A DNA stretch of 64,000 bases from contig NZ_FUYH01000011.1 of NCBI RefSeq assembly GCF_900167605.1, forward strand, positions 1 through 64,000, read 5' to 3'. The stretch comes from Caloramator quimbayensis. GTDB lineage: Bacteria > Bacillota > Clostridia > Clostridiales > Caloramatoraceae. The number at the start of each line of letters is the position of its first letter. The first letter of the stretch is position 1. Positions 1 through 8,860 of the stretch are shown here, piece by piece. A program made the position numbers and the translations under genes. Under the pieces are notes generated by a model. The model worked only from the letters and a program-made list of their open reading frames with translations. It ran no database searches and had not been told where the DNA came from.

Positions 1-258
1 CTATTGATATGCGATGAATGGGGATACATTCCAATTGACATTGAAGGGGCTAAACTATTATACCAGGTTATAGCAGGATGCTATGAGAAAAAAAGCATAA
101 TATTAACTACAAACCTTGAATTCAGTAAATGGAACAGTATTTTTTTCGATGAAAAGCTAACAAACGCTATACTTGATAGGATGGTCCATCACAGTCATTT
201 ACTAATATTTGACGGCCCCAGCTGGAGGCTCCAAAATTCATTAATGAAATACAATTAA
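1..258 (+). CDS. istB: IS21-like element helper ATPase IstB (3' end only)
   Basis: This is the C-terminal part of IstB, the AAA+ target-selection ATPase that works with the IstA transposase. Visible family motifs are the Walker B-like ICDEWGYIP stretch at the start, the ILTTNL sensor motif, and the DRMVHHSHLL arginine-finger region near the end. The protein starts upstream of the window, so only about 85 residues are seen. The helper normally lies 3' of the transposase gene, which fits an element whose right end falls just downstream, and that end interrupts the next gene. Confidence 0.9.
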   Translation, partial: LLICDEWGYIPIDIEGAKLLYQVIAGCYEKKSIILTTNLEFSKWNSIFFDEKLTNAILDRMVHHSHLLIFDGPSWRLQNSLMKYN

Positions 259-330
259 TTTACAATTATGGTAATGCGGATGTTGCAAAGATTTTTTTCA
301 AAAGTTTGTATTTAATTATTGCAAAACACA
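1..330 (+). mobile_element. Right end of an IS21-family insertion sequence
   Basis: The window opens inside the ATPase helper gene of an IS21-type element. After its stop codon the sequence holds two related TTGCAAA-containing repeats (near 283 and 318), as expected for the multiple terminal repeats of IS21 elements, and a plausible ACA end near 330. Beyond that the reading frame of a sugar-binding protein begins abruptly. The exact end is inferred; the left part of the element lies outside the window. Confidence 0.7.
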
Positions 331-965
331 ACAAGCTTATGAATACAACAAATATAAAGGATTTTACAACTCCTGAATTTATTGATGCATTTACAAAGAT
401 ACAAAAGATGTTTAAGGAATATACAACAACTGATGCAGTTGGAGGGAAATATGAAAACGGAGCAAATAACTTCCTTTCAGAAAAGACAGCAATGATAGCA
501 AATGGGCCATGGATGATTTCGGATTTTCAGGATCCAACAAAAGCTCCTGCAGGATTTATTGATAAGGTTGGAGCCGCAATTTTCCCAGGACAGGGTGTAT
601 TTGATGCTCCAATGCTTGGATTCTTCATTGCATCAAAAGATAAAGAACATGCAGATGCTACTGTTACGCTACTTAAATATTTAACAAGTAAGGAAGTGCA
701 ATTAAGAGGACTTGAAATGGTAGGAACGATGCCAGCTTCAACAAATATTGAAATTCCACAGGAAGTTGCAAATAAACATCCTCTTATAACAGAACTTATT
801 AAACTTGCAAACGGTGCAAAATATAAATACAACAACTATCAAGGATTATGGTATCCTAATACTTTAGATACATTAAGTACAAACTATCCAGCATTAGCAT
901 TAAATAAAATGACTCCACAGGAATTTGCAAAAAAACTGACTGAGGCTGCAAATAAAAATAAATAA
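306..965 (+). pseudogene. 5'-truncated sugar ABC transporter substrate-binding protein
   Basis: The remaining ~210 residues match the C-terminal half of family 1 extracellular solute-binding proteins, for example the FLSEKTAMIANGPWMI segment and the later LLKYLTSKEVQ region. Recognisable homology begins near base 336, immediately after the inferred IS21 end. There is no signal peptide, lipobox, N-terminal lobe or ribosome site. The gene heads an ABC operon whose permeases are intact, so the insertion should have removed both the binding protein and the operon promoter. An active fusion transcript reading out of the IS remains possible. Two-lobed binding proteins need both halves, so function is very unlikely. 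Confidence 0.85.
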
Positions 966-984
966 CAAATAATAGTTTTTAAAT

Positions 985-1020
985 AAAGCCTCCTCGATAA
1001 TTAGAAATTGAGGAGGCTTT
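985..1020 (+). terminator. Hairpin between binding-protein and permease genes
   Basis: An 11-bp perfect stem (985-995 pairs with 1010-1020) closes a 14-base loop just after the binding-protein stop codon. Only a short T-run follows. Hairpins here commonly act as partial terminators or mRNA stabilisers that let binding protein exceed permease levels. Confidence 0.6.
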
Positions 1021-1041
1021 AATTGAAAGGGAGAATGCAGA

Positions 1042-1917
1042 ATGAATAGAAAAGGCTTTTGGATTGCACTTTTTTTAATGCCTACGATTTTAATTTTTCT
1101 GCTTATTTATGCTGTTCCAGTATTCACGGTTGTTTTTACTTCGTTTTTTGACTATAGAGGTTTTTCAGGCAGAATGACATTTATTGGTTTAATAAACTAT
1201 ATACAGCTTTTTACAAGCGACAGTTCCTTTAAAAAAGCATTAGGGAATACACTCATATGGATACTTCTTCAGTCAACAGTTCATGTGGCAATCGGAACAA
1301 TACTTGCACTTATTCTTGCTAAAAAGCGTTTTGGATGGAAATTTGTTAGAACATCATATATGATTCCAAATATCATTTCAGCATCAGCACTTGGAGTTAT
1401 ATTTCTTAATGTATTTAATCCAACTTATGGAATAGTCAATTCAATTATTAAAATATTTGGAAATAAAAATATCAATACAAACTGGTTTTTTGATTATAAT
1501 ACTGCTTTTTTTACAGTTACAATTACTTGGCTTATTTATGCAGGATTAATAACTATACTCGTACTTGCAGAGATTATGTCTATTCCTGAATCTGTTTTTG
1601 AAGCAGCAAAGATTGATGGAGCGTCAGATTTTAAAATAAATATTTATATAATTCTTCCAATGCTTAGAAATATTCTTGCAACTTGTGTAATTTTAGCCGC
1701 TACGAGTATGCTTAAAGAATTTGAATTGATATTTTTAACTACTAAAGGTGGTCCTGCAGATTTAACTCTTAATTTACCTTTATATCTTTACAAAACTGCA
1801 CTAATTGAAAACAATTTTGGATATGCAAATACAATAGGGACGGTTCTTATAATAATGGGAGTTATAACTATTGCACTGGTTACAAAACTATTTAAATTTG
1901 GTGAATCTGATGTTTAA
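1042..1917 (+). CDS. Sugar ABC transporter permease (MalF/UgpA type)
   Basis: A 291-residue inner-membrane protein with about six transmembrane helices, beginning with a hydrophobic helix at residues 7-32. The cytoplasmic EAA loop is clear near residues 190-210 (EAAKIDGASDFK then ILPML), the site that docks to the ATPase subunit. Size and motif fit the first of two permeases of CUT1 carbohydrate importers. The start is preceded by a GGGAGA ribosome site. The second permease follows 14 bases downstream. No ATPase gene is present in the operon, so a shared MsmX/UgpC-like ATPase elsewhere would be needed, as is usual for these operons in Firmicutes. Confidence 0.93.
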   Translation: MNRKGFWIALFLMPTILIFLLIYAVPVFTVVFTSFFDYRGFSGRMTFIGLINYIQLFTSDSSFKKALGNTLIWILLQSTVHVAIGTILALILAKKRFGWKFVRTSYMIPNIISASALGVIFLNVFNPTYGIVNSIIKIFGNKNINTNWFFDYNTAFFTVTITWLIYAGLITILVLAEIMSIPESVFEAAKIDGASDFKINIYIILPMLRNILATCVILAATSMLKEFELIFLTTKGGPADLTLNLPLYLYKTALIENNFGYANTIGTVLIIMGVITIALVTKLFKFGESDV

Positions 1918-1931
1918 AGGAGTGTGACAAA

Positions 1932-2804
1932 ATGAGAAGTTTAGCGACGAAAAAAAACTATAAATCTGAAAAAATACGAGGCATAAGAATTTTTACATCA
2001 TCATTTTCAATATTATTTCAGCTTATTATTGTTGCAATTTCTATTTTACCGATAGTATGGATATTTTTTTCATCATTTAAAACAAACGGAGAAATATTAA
2101 ATTCATCGCTTTCACTCCCTAAGCATTGGAATTTTTATGGCTATATAAATGCTTTTAAGATATCGCCTCTTCATAAATTCTATGCAAACAGCATTATAAT
2201 TGCAGTTACAAGTACAATTTTAAATGTTTTTTTTGTAGGCATGGCATCATATGTAATTGCAAGATTTAATTTTAAATTTAAAAAAGTTATTCTGATAACA
2301 TTGTCTCTTTCATTGTTTTTACCTATGACATCACTAATTCATCCTGTTTATATGACTATTAATAAAATTGGGCTTTATGATACAAAAGCTGGTCTTATTC
2401 TTGTTTATACTGCTCTTGGACTTCCAACAACATTGTTTCTTCTTAACAGCTATTTTTTAAGTATACCAAAAGATATTGAGGAAGCTGCTTATATTGATGG
2501 AGCAGGATTTTTCAGGACTTTTATTCAAATAATAGTACCTGTTGCAAGACCAGGGTTTGCAACTGCGGCAGTTTTACAATTTCTACTCTCGTGGAATGAA
2601 TTCCTTTATGCCATAGTTCTTACTAATTCAAAAGAAAACCGTACAATACCTGTAGCGCTAAGCTATTTTACTTCTCAATTCAGCTTTAACTATACATCTT
2701 TATTTGCTGCAATTGTTATGGTAAGTCTTCCAAGCATAATTTTATTTGCTTTAATGCAGGAGCAGGTTGTAAGCAGTCTAACTGCAGGATCTGTAAAAGG
2801 ATAA
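1932..2804 (+). CDS. Sugar ABC transporter permease (MalG/UgpE type)
   Basis: A 290-residue partner permease. A charged N-terminal tail is followed by about six membrane helices starting near residue 29. The EAA loop (EEAAYIDGAGFFR then IVPVARPG) lies near residues 183-207, and the C-terminus ends in the QEQVVSSLTAGSVKG-type tail typical of MalG homologues. It forms a heterodimer with the preceding permease. Expected substrate is an oligosaccharide or glycoside handled by the downstream GH4 enzyme and kinase; the sequence does not identify which. Confidence 0.93.
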   Translation: MRSLATKKNYKSEKIRGIRIFTSSFSILFQLIIVAISILPIVWIFFSSFKTNGEILNSSLSLPKHWNFYGYINAFKISPLHKFYANSIIIAVTSTILNVFFVGMASYVIARFNFKFKKVILITLSLSLFLPMTSLIHPVYMTINKIGLYDTKAGLILVYTALGLPTTLFLLNSYFLSIPKDIEEAAYIDGAGFFRTFIQIIVPVARPGFATAAVLQFLLSWNEFLYAIVLTNSKENRTIPVALSYFTSQFSFNYTSLFAAIVMVSLPSIILFALMQEQVVSSLTAGSVKG

Positions 2805-2890
2805 TAAAATAGTTTATATTTGTAATTAATTGAATTAAAATGAAAATAAATATATTTATATAAAACTTTGCATAACAAGGAGTGAAAAAT

Positions 2891-4270
2891 ATGAAACTTG
2901 CAGTATTAGGAGGGGGAGGCGTAAGATCCCCATTTTTAGCCAAGTATATAGCAAATAAGGCAGAAAAACTTAAAATAGATTCTGTTATTTTTATGGATGA
3001 TAACAGTGATAAGATAAGAATATACGGGGGGATTGCAAAAAAAGCAGCAAGTATAATCAATCCAAAACTTAAATTTGAAATAACAACTGATGTTAAAGAA
3101 ACTTTAAAAGATGCTGACTTTATTATAACATCTCTTAGAGTCGGCGGTGATGAGTCAAGAGTTACAGATGAGAGAACAGCATTAAAATATGGAATAGTTG
3201 GTCAGGAAACAACAGGGGCAGGCGGATTTGCAATGGCATTAAGATCAATAAATGCACTTATAAAATATTGCAGTATGGCAAAAGAATATTCAAAGCCTGA
3301 TGTAAAAATATTTAACTTTACAAATCCATCAGGGCTTGTAACACAGGCATTAAGAAGTCTTGGATTTGATAATGTATATGGAATATGCGACGGACCGTAT
3401 GGGTTTTTAAAGGAACTTGCGTCATATCTTAATATAAATTTAGATGATATATCTGTTGAATGTTTCGGACTCAACCATTTATCATGGTTTAGAAGTATAA
3501 AAATAAAAGGACAAGAAAAAATAAACGAAATAATTGAAGATGACAGAATATATGAAAAAACAGAAATGCATCTGTTTGAGAAAAAGCTTGTAAGAAGCTT
3601 AAACATGATACCAAATGCATACTTATACTATTATTATTATAGAGAAAAAGCAGTTGATAATATATTAAAATCACAATATACAAGAGGGGAAACTATAAGG
3701 GAAATTAATAAAAATATGTATAGAGAATTAAGTACTCTAAATCCTGAAAAAGATTTTGAAAAAATGCTGGGCATATTTTTAAAGTATTATTCTCAAAGAG
3801 AGAAAAGTTATATGAATATTGAATCGGGTTCTAATAAGCCTCATATAGAAAAAGAAATTACATGGCAGGATTTTTTTGATATGCAGGGCGGAGAAGGTTA
3901 TGCAGGAATAGCATTAGGTTTTATTGATGCAATTGTTAATGATTCTAAAAAGGAAATGATTCTTTCAGTACCAAACAATGGAATGATAGAAGGATTAAAA
4001 GATGATGATGTTGTTGAAATTACTTGCAGTGTAGATAAAAATGGAGCAAACCCTGTTTATATTGGGGAGGTTCCGGAAATACAAATGTCTCTAATAAGGC
4101 AGGTAAAGCTGTATGAAAGGCTTGCAGTTGAAGCTATTATTGAAAAAAACAAAGAAAAAGCAGTACAGGCACTAATGATACATCCTTTGGTAAATTCATA
4201 TTCAATAGCTTCAAATCTCATAGAAGAATATTTAAATGAATATATAGATTTTGTAGGAGCATGGAGGTAA
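2891..4270 (+). CDS. Glycoside hydrolase family 4 enzyme
   Basis: GH4 enzymes use NAD and a divalent metal to cleave alpha- or beta-glycosides, often 6-phosphorylated, by a redox-elimination mechanism. The glycine-rich NAD site GGGGVRSP is at residues 7-14. The FTNPSG motif, the metal-binding Cys (in ICDGP) and the metal-binding His (in GLNHLSW) are all present, and the ~460-residue length is normal. The Cys motif reads CDGP rather than the CNVP of 6-phospho-beta-glucosidases or CDMP of 6-phospho-alpha-glucosidases, so I do not assign a substrate. ATG at 2891 is chosen because AAGGAG at 2877-2882 has correct spacing to it and would overlap the upstream GTG at 2882. Confidence 0.9.
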   Translation: MKLAVLGGGGVRSPFLAKYIANKAEKLKIDSVIFMDDNSDKIRIYGGIAKKAASIINPKLKFEITTDVKETLKDADFIITSLRVGGDESRVTDERTALKYGIVGQETTGAGGFAMALRSINALIKYCSMAKEYSKPDVKIFNFTNPSGLVTQALRSLGFDNVYGICDGPYGFLKELASYLNINLDDISVECFGLNHLSWFRSIKIKGQEKINEIIEDDRIYEKTEMHLFEKKLVRSLNMIPNAYLYYYYYREKAVDNILKSQYTRGETIREINKNMYRELSTLNPEKDFEKMLGIFLKYYSQREKSYMNIESGSNKPHIEKEITWQDFFDMQGGEGYAGIALGFIDAIVNDSKKEMILSVPNNGMIEGLKDDDVVEITCSVDKNGANPVYIGEVPEIQMSLIRQVKLYERLAVEAIIEKNKEKAVQALMIHPLVNSYSIASNLIEEYLNEYIDFVGAWR

Positions 4271-4274
4271 TACT

Positions 4275-5219
4275 ATGTCTTTAGTTGCAGCAATTTCTCC
4301 TGTTACAATAGATATTTTATACTCAGGCCTTCCAAGGATGCCAAAGCTTGGAGAGGAAGTTTGTGCAGATATGTTTGATATTCAAATTGGCGGAGGCCCA
4401 CCTGCAACGCTTATAACACTGTCAAAGCTTGGGATAGATACAAAACTTGGCACATTTTTATCAAGCGATAATACAGGAAGGATGGCAGAAATACTTCTTG
4501 AGCAGAAAGGCGTAAATTATACAAATCTTTATAGAGGAGACGAAAGAGCAGTTAATGTTACAAGCGTTGCATCCTTTCCGCAGGATAGATATTTTCTATC
4601 ATATTTTTCAAAAGTTGATTCAAAAATATTAAGTGATGATGAAGTTTACAGCTTTTTAAAAGGAGCAAAAGTTGTAATTGGAATTGAAAGCCACATTGAA
4701 GTTATGAAAAAGCTGAAAGAAGAAGGGACAACAATTGTATATGATGTAGGCTGGAGCGATGATTTAAGCATTGAAAAGATAAAGCCTGTATTAAAACATG
4801 TTAGTGTATTTACTCCAAATGATAAGGAAGCACGAAAAATTGCAGGGACGGATAATGTATTTGAAGCACTTGAAAAAATAGGAGAATACGCTGAAAATGT
4901 AATAATAACCTTAGGTAAAAACGGGAGTATAGCAAAGAGTAAAGATAAAGTAATGTACTTTCCGCCTGTAAAAGGAATAAAGGCAGTTGATACAACAGGA
5001 GCAGGAGATAACTTTTTAGCAGGAGTAATATATGGAATATATAAAGGATGGACAATAGAAGAGTCGGTTAAAATGGGAAATATAGTCGGAGCATATTCAA
5101 CAACGTCGCTTGGGTGCTGCAGTGCTGATATCACAATTGAGAAGGCAAAGCAGTATTTATACGGTATGACTTGTGTAAATATTCAAAATGAAAAAGATAT
5201 TATAAGATATTTAGATTAA
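4275..5219 (+). CDS. PfkB-family carbohydrate kinase
   Basis: A 314-residue ribokinase-like sugar kinase that transfers phosphate from ATP to a sugar hydroxyl. The substrate-side IGGGPPATLI motif lies near residue 37, and the C-terminal DTTGAGDNFLAG motif, with the catalytic Asp and anion hole, is complete near residue 237. It starts 4 bases after the GH4 stop, so the two are translationally linked and the kinase probably acts on the sugar released by that hydrolase. It lacks the YVGGSPANIA signature of IolC, so I do not call it 5-dehydro-2-deoxygluconokinase despite the nearby inositol genes. Confidence 0.9.
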   Translation: MSLVAAISPVTIDILYSGLPRMPKLGEEVCADMFDIQIGGGPPATLITLSKLGIDTKLGTFLSSDNTGRMAEILLEQKGVNYTNLYRGDERAVNVTSVASFPQDRYFLSYFSKVDSKILSDDEVYSFLKGAKVVIGIESHIEVMKKLKEEGTTIVYDVGWSDDLSIEKIKPVLKHVSVFTPNDKEARKIAGTDNVFEALEKIGEYAENVIITLGKNGSIAKSKDKVMYFPPVKGIKAVDTTGAGDNFLAGVIYGIYKGWTIEESVKMGNIVGAYSTTSLGCCSADITIEKAKQYLYGMTCVNIQNEKDIIRYLD

Positions 5220-5374
5220 TTAAAAATCAGAAATGCATATATGTGAATTATTGATAAAAGAAATTTTATAAAAATTTTTTTAACAATAAATATCCATCTA
5301 TAAATATATAAAGATAATAATAAATTGTATGTACAAATATATTAGATTTTACTTATGTAGATAATAAGGAAGAT

Positions 5375-5482
5375 ATGAAAAAATATCTTAATATGGAGGT
5401 TGACAATATAACTACAAGAAGGCCGGATATGCTTATTAAAATGAGAGATTTAAAATTTAAAAGCGTCTTATTACAAAACTAA
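5375..5482 (+). other. Possible 35-residue ORF or gene remnant
   Basis: An ATG preceded by AAGGAAG opens a 35-codon frame that stops just before the terminator stem at 5483. I recognise no family. It could be a small gene, a decayed fragment, or chance; the rest of the 5220-5482 spacer is AT-rich with no other signal that I can see. Confidence 0.2.
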
Positions 5483-5530
5483 CTTAAAGAACTCAGGCTG
5501 CTTGATTTAAAGCAACCTGAGTTCTTTAAG
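5483..5530. terminator. Bidirectional terminator between convergent genes
   Basis: A 15-bp perfect inverted repeat (5483-5497 with 5516-5530) encloses an 18-base loop and lies between the rightward sugar operon and the leftward symporter. A and T runs on both outer flanks within the stem fit use in both directions. Confidence 0.75.
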
Positions 5531-5531
5531 T

Positions 5532-6854
5532 CTATACTGTGTTTAGTTCAAGCTCATCAAGTTTACTATTATTAAATGCTTCCCTGTCAAATTCATTTTC
5601 AGAAGCAGCAACAATTAGAGCTGCAACAGATGCTCCTGTTACATTTGTAGCTGTTCTTGCCATATCTATTATTACATCAATGCCAAGAAGCATTGCAAGG
5701 CCTTCAAGCGGAAGTCCAAGAGTTGAAAGAACAACTGTTGCTGCTATTGATGCTGTTCCTGGAACACCTGCAATTCCAATAGATCCCAAAGTAGTTGCTG
5801 CAATAATCATCAAATAATCATTTGTATTAAGAGAAATGTTAAAAACATTTGCAACGAATACTGCTGCAATTGCAGGATAAAGTCCGCCGCAGGCATTCAT
5901 ACCGACAGTTGCACCAATTGGTGCTACAAAACTTGCTATTTTTTCAGATATTTTTGTCCTTCCAATCAGCGATTTAATAGTTACTGGAAGAGTTCCATAA
6001 CTGCTTTGAGTTGTAAAAGCAACTAACTGTGCAGGATATATACTTTTAAAGAATCGAAGAGGATTAATCCTTACAATTAATGCAACAAGTCCTGCATGAA
6101 CTATTATAACCTGAAGCAGGCATGCCAAATATACGGCTATTATGACCTTTCCAAGTGGAATTAGAGTTGATAATCCATATTCCGCTGAAATAGATGCCAT
6201 AAGAGCAAATACTCCGTATGGAGCAAGCTTAATAATGATTTTTGTAATTCTGTACATTATTTTAGCAAAGGCATTAATAAAATCTGTTACAGGTTTTGTA
6301 GACTTTGGCTTTCTGTTTTCTTCAATAATAATTGCAAGAGCTATAAATATTGAGAAAACAATTGTTGGTATAGTTTTGCCTTCTGCCATTGAAGCTATAG
6401 GATTAGATGGTATCATATCAATTAGTACCTTTGCAAATGAAGGTATTTCTCTTGCTTTAAAAGCTGAATCCTTAGCAAACTGCAGTCCGGAACCCAGGTT
6501 AAAGGATACTGCTGCTGCAATTCCGATTACTGAAGCTAAAGCTGTTGTAATTAAAAGAAGTAATATTGTTTTTAACGCTATTCTTTTTAGCTGGTTTGGA
6601 TTATTTAATGCTGTAATACTTGAAATAATAGATGTAAATATTAAAGGAATAACGACCATTTTAATAAGGCCCACAAATATTTTCCCAACTGGCTCAATTA
6701 TTAAAGCATCCTTTTTAAAAACTGCTCCAATTGCAATACCTAAGAGCATTGCTGTTAAAACCCTTATTCCAAAGCTGACTTTTTTTATTTTAAGAAAATA
6801 AAGAAAAAGCAGCAGCACTATTGATAATAGTAAGCTAATATAAGATAAATTCAT
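5532..6854 (-). CDS. tcyP: Probable cation:L-cystine symporter (DAACS/SDF family)
   Basis: A 440-residue membrane symporter of the dicarboxylate/amino acid:cation family. It has eight or so hydrophobic segments, the SSYGTLPVT hairpin-1 region, and a GATVGMNACGGLYP segment that resembles cystine transporters (TcyP/YdjN) more than glutamate or dicarboxylate members. The C-terminal transport core carries DMARTATNVTGAS. AAGGAGG precedes the ATG. The long leader is a T-box whose probable specifier is UGC, a cysteine codon, which independently supports uptake of cystine. If the specifier were read differently the substrate call would weaken, but the symporter family is clear. Confidence 0.85.
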   Translation of the reverse strand: MNLSYISLLLSIVLLLFLYFLKIKKVSFGIRVLTAMLLGIAIGAVFKKDALIIEPVGKIFVGLIKMVVIPLIFTSIISSITALNNPNQLKRIALKTILLLLITTALASVIGIAAAVSFNLGSGLQFAKDSAFKAREIPSFAKVLIDMIPSNPIASMAEGKTIPTIVFSIFIALAIIIEENRKPKSTKPVTDFINAFAKIMYRITKIIIKLAPYGVFALMASISAEYGLSTLIPLGKVIIAVYLACLLQVIIVHAGLVALIVRINPLRFFKSIYPAQLVAFTTQSSYGTLPVTIKSLIGRTKISEKIASFVAPIGATVGMNACGGLYPAIAAVFVANVFNISLNTNDYLMIIAATTLGSIGIAGVPGTASIAATVVLSTLGLPLEGLAMLLGIDVIIDMARTATNVTGASVAALIVAASENEFDREAFNNSKLDELELNTV

Positions 6855-6919
6855 TTTTTAACCTCCTTAAATTTATAACTCATATTTCTTCATAAGCAGC
6901 AGCGCGCATCTGCTTATGC

Positions 6920-7178
6920 AAAATAAAAACCTTCTGCCCCTTTTTACAGAGGCAGAAGGTTACTTCCGCGGTTCCACTCTGATTAGGCAAAATATGCCCA
7001 TCTCATTTCAGGTACAATCATACCTTACCTCTTTAACGGGAGGACACGTAACAGCCTACTTAAATTCGGCCTAACACTCAAAGGGGCACTTCAACCATAA
7101 TCCTACATAAAGCCCTCTCAGCCAGTGGAGCTTCTCTCTGTCTGATTCATACAGTTTACTTTACCTTATCATCGTGTT
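6920..7178 (-). promoter_or_regulatory. T-box leader, probable Cys (UGC) specifier
   Basis: On the minus strand this leader has all T-box landmarks. Stem I is closed by AACAC (7178-7174) pairing with GUGUU. A kink-turn GAUGA faces GA, and an AAGG/CCUU helix and an AAAGUA loop-E strand follow. The facing strand reads GAAG-UGC-C, with UGC at 7088-7086. The T-box sequence AGAGTGGAACCGCGG is at 6980-6966. A GC-rich terminator hairpin with T-run follows at 6960-6920. Uncharged tRNA-Cys should favour the antiterminator. The competing specifier reading is GUG (Val), which I consider less likely because specifiers usually end in C and the gene looks like a cystine transporter. Confidence 0.92.
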
Positions 7179-7508
7179 TAATACTTTGTACTTGATGAAA
7201 TTACTATATCAAATATTTATGAAGATTTTATGAAGGTCTTATATAAAAAATGAAAATTAATTTAAGAGTTTTATAATATAAATTTGTTATATACTTTATA
7301 AGGTGGTAGAAGCTATAAAGGGATAATACAAACAAGGCATAATTCTTTAAGGGTGATATGATAGTTTAATATTTTTTAATTTAAAAGATTCTATGCATTT
7401 AATTAAATTAAGCTTATGTAAGTAAAGTTATTTTTATGAAAGGTGCTAATTATCTATTAAAGTGTATAGAGTGAAAGATATTTTTTGCTATCGTTACATA
7501 AAGTCATT
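7179..7508. other. Intergenic region upstream of the T-box leader
   Basis: About 330 AT-rich bases. It must contain the minus-strand promoter for the T-box transcript (a TATAGT near 7210 is a weak candidate -10). I see no ORF with a ribosome site, RNA gene or repeat. Confidence 0.4.
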
Positions 7509-7540
7509 AAAGTAGTAATTTAAAGCTAAATTACTACTTT
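7509..7540. terminator. Terminator hairpin after the UvrC-like gene
   Basis: A 13-bp perfect inverted repeat (7509-7521 with 7528-7540) and a 6-base loop overlap the stop codon of the leftward gene. The stem ends in A/T runs on both sides. Confidence 0.65.
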
Positions 7541-8636
7541 AGTTAGAAGTAGCAAATGATTTTTTAAGTAAACTTTCAATTTTAGTATCAATCTTCATAT
7601 TTTTTTTATTTAGCTTTTTATATGGAATAAAAAAATAACTACAGTTATTAGATTTGTTTTTTAAGTATGAATATATTATTTGAGACTCATCAGCTTCGTT
7701 TTTTTCAATATTAACTGATTTTTCAAAAGTATTATTGTTAAAATAATATGATATGTTACTGCTAATTTCACAAGCTATTTCTTTAAAATTATCTTCTAAT
7801 AACATATACTTTTTATTAAAAAGAATTTTAATTCCTTTTAATAAAAAAATTTTAAATTCTTTACTGTTTAGCTTTTCAAAGAGAAGAATATTCCTATTTT
7901 TCTTTATAAATTCAATAACTTTTATTTTATTAACCAAATAGTTTACAGCACTTAAATAATCTCTATATTTTGCTGCACTTTCAAAATCATATTTTTCAGA
8001 GGACGTAATCATTTTATTTTTGATTAATTCAATTATCTCTCTGTCAGTTCCATAAAGCAAATTTGTTATTTTATGGATTACATCATTATACTGTTCCTTT
8101 GCATTATCGTTAAAGCACATTCCAATACATAGACCAAGTGAATAATTAAGACATTTTGAAGTTCTTAAAAAGTCATTGCTGCATAAAATTCTACAGCATT
8201 CTTTTATTCCTTGTATAGCTCTAAGTACTGTATTTTTGTTTGTATAAGGTCCAAAATAAATATTTCCATCATCAATGTTAAATTCATCAGAAATTTCAAT
8301 ATTAGGATATTTTCTATTGATTTCTATTTTTATATAACAGTATGAATTTGGGTTTTTCATTTTGCTATTGAAAATAGGTTTTATTTCTTTTATTAACTTG
8401 CATTCAAGCAAAAAGGCTTCAAATTCTGTATCAGTAACAATATAATCAAAGTCTTTTATATTTTTTATCAATTTTATAACCTTTGGTGAATGCGTTGATG
8501 AATTTGTAAAATATGATTCAACTCTGTTTTTAAGATTTTTTGACTTTCCAATATAAATTATACTTCCGTGTGAGTTTTTCATTAAATATACCCCTGGAGA
8601 AGAAGGAAGCATTTTTGCTTTTTCTTTTAAATTCAT
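7539..8636 (-). CDS. Short UvrC-like GIY-YIG nuclease (Cho-like)
   Basis: A 365-residue relative of the excinuclease subunit UvrC. The N-terminal GIY-YIG nuclease domain is complete (PGVYLMK, IIYIGKSKNLKNRV, residues 13-40), followed by the UvrC cysteine segment CLNYSLGLCIGMC near 165 and a UVR-type motif (ESAAKYRDYL) near 215. The RNase H-like and helix-hairpin-helix halves of full UvrC (about 600 residues) are missing, so only the 3' incision activity would be expected, as in Cho. The C-terminal ~120 residues are Lys/Asn-rich and diverged. It stands alone, transcribed away from the LacI-type gene. Confidence 0.82.
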   Translation of the reverse strand: MNLKEKAKMLPSSPGVYLMKNSHGSIIYIGKSKNLKNRVESYFTNSSTHSPKVIKLIKNIKDFDYIVTDTEFEAFLLECKLIKEIKPIFNSKMKNPNSYCYIKIEINRKYPNIEISDEFNIDDGNIYFGPYTNKNTVLRAIQGIKECCRILCSNDFLRTSKCLNYSLGLCIGMCFNDNAKEQYNDVIHKITNLLYGTDREIIELIKNKMITSSEKYDFESAAKYRDYLSAVNYLVNKIKVIEFIKKNRNILLFEKLNSKEFKIFLLKGIKILFNKKYMLLEDNFKEIACEISSNISYYFNNNTFEKSVNIEKNEADESQIIYSYLKNKSNNCSYFFIPYKKLNKKNMKIDTKIESLLKKSFATSN

Positions 8637-8860
8637 TTTATGCCTCCCATAAAAGTTTATTACTTATTTTATCATCATGAATAAAAATCTTCAATGATTT
8701 CAAATCAAATATGTTATTAAATATTAAAAATGTATCATAGCAATTGAATACAGTTAAGATTACAAAAAATTTACATCTTTAAGAAAATAATAATAAGAGT
8801 TATACCATTTAGAAATTTAAATTTGATTGTGATATTTTGCAACGGTTAGATTTTTGTAAA

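Noticed and set aside
4275-5219. PfkB kinase as IolC (5-dehydro-2-deoxygluconokinase)
   Set aside because: It lacks the IolC N-terminal signature, is coupled to a GH4 glycosidase in a separate operon, and is cut off from the inositol operon by a terminator and leftward genes.
6142-6801. 219-codon rightward ORF inside the symporter gene
   Set aside because: It is the antisense shadow of a strongly biased gene; no ribosome site, no recognisable protein, and the minus-strand gene has a complete family match and a T-box leader.
7086-7090. GUG (Val) as the T-box specifier
   Set aside because: Possible by simple spacing from GAA, but specifiers usually end in C, the pairing of the neighbouring helix favours UGC, and the transporter resembles cystine carriers.
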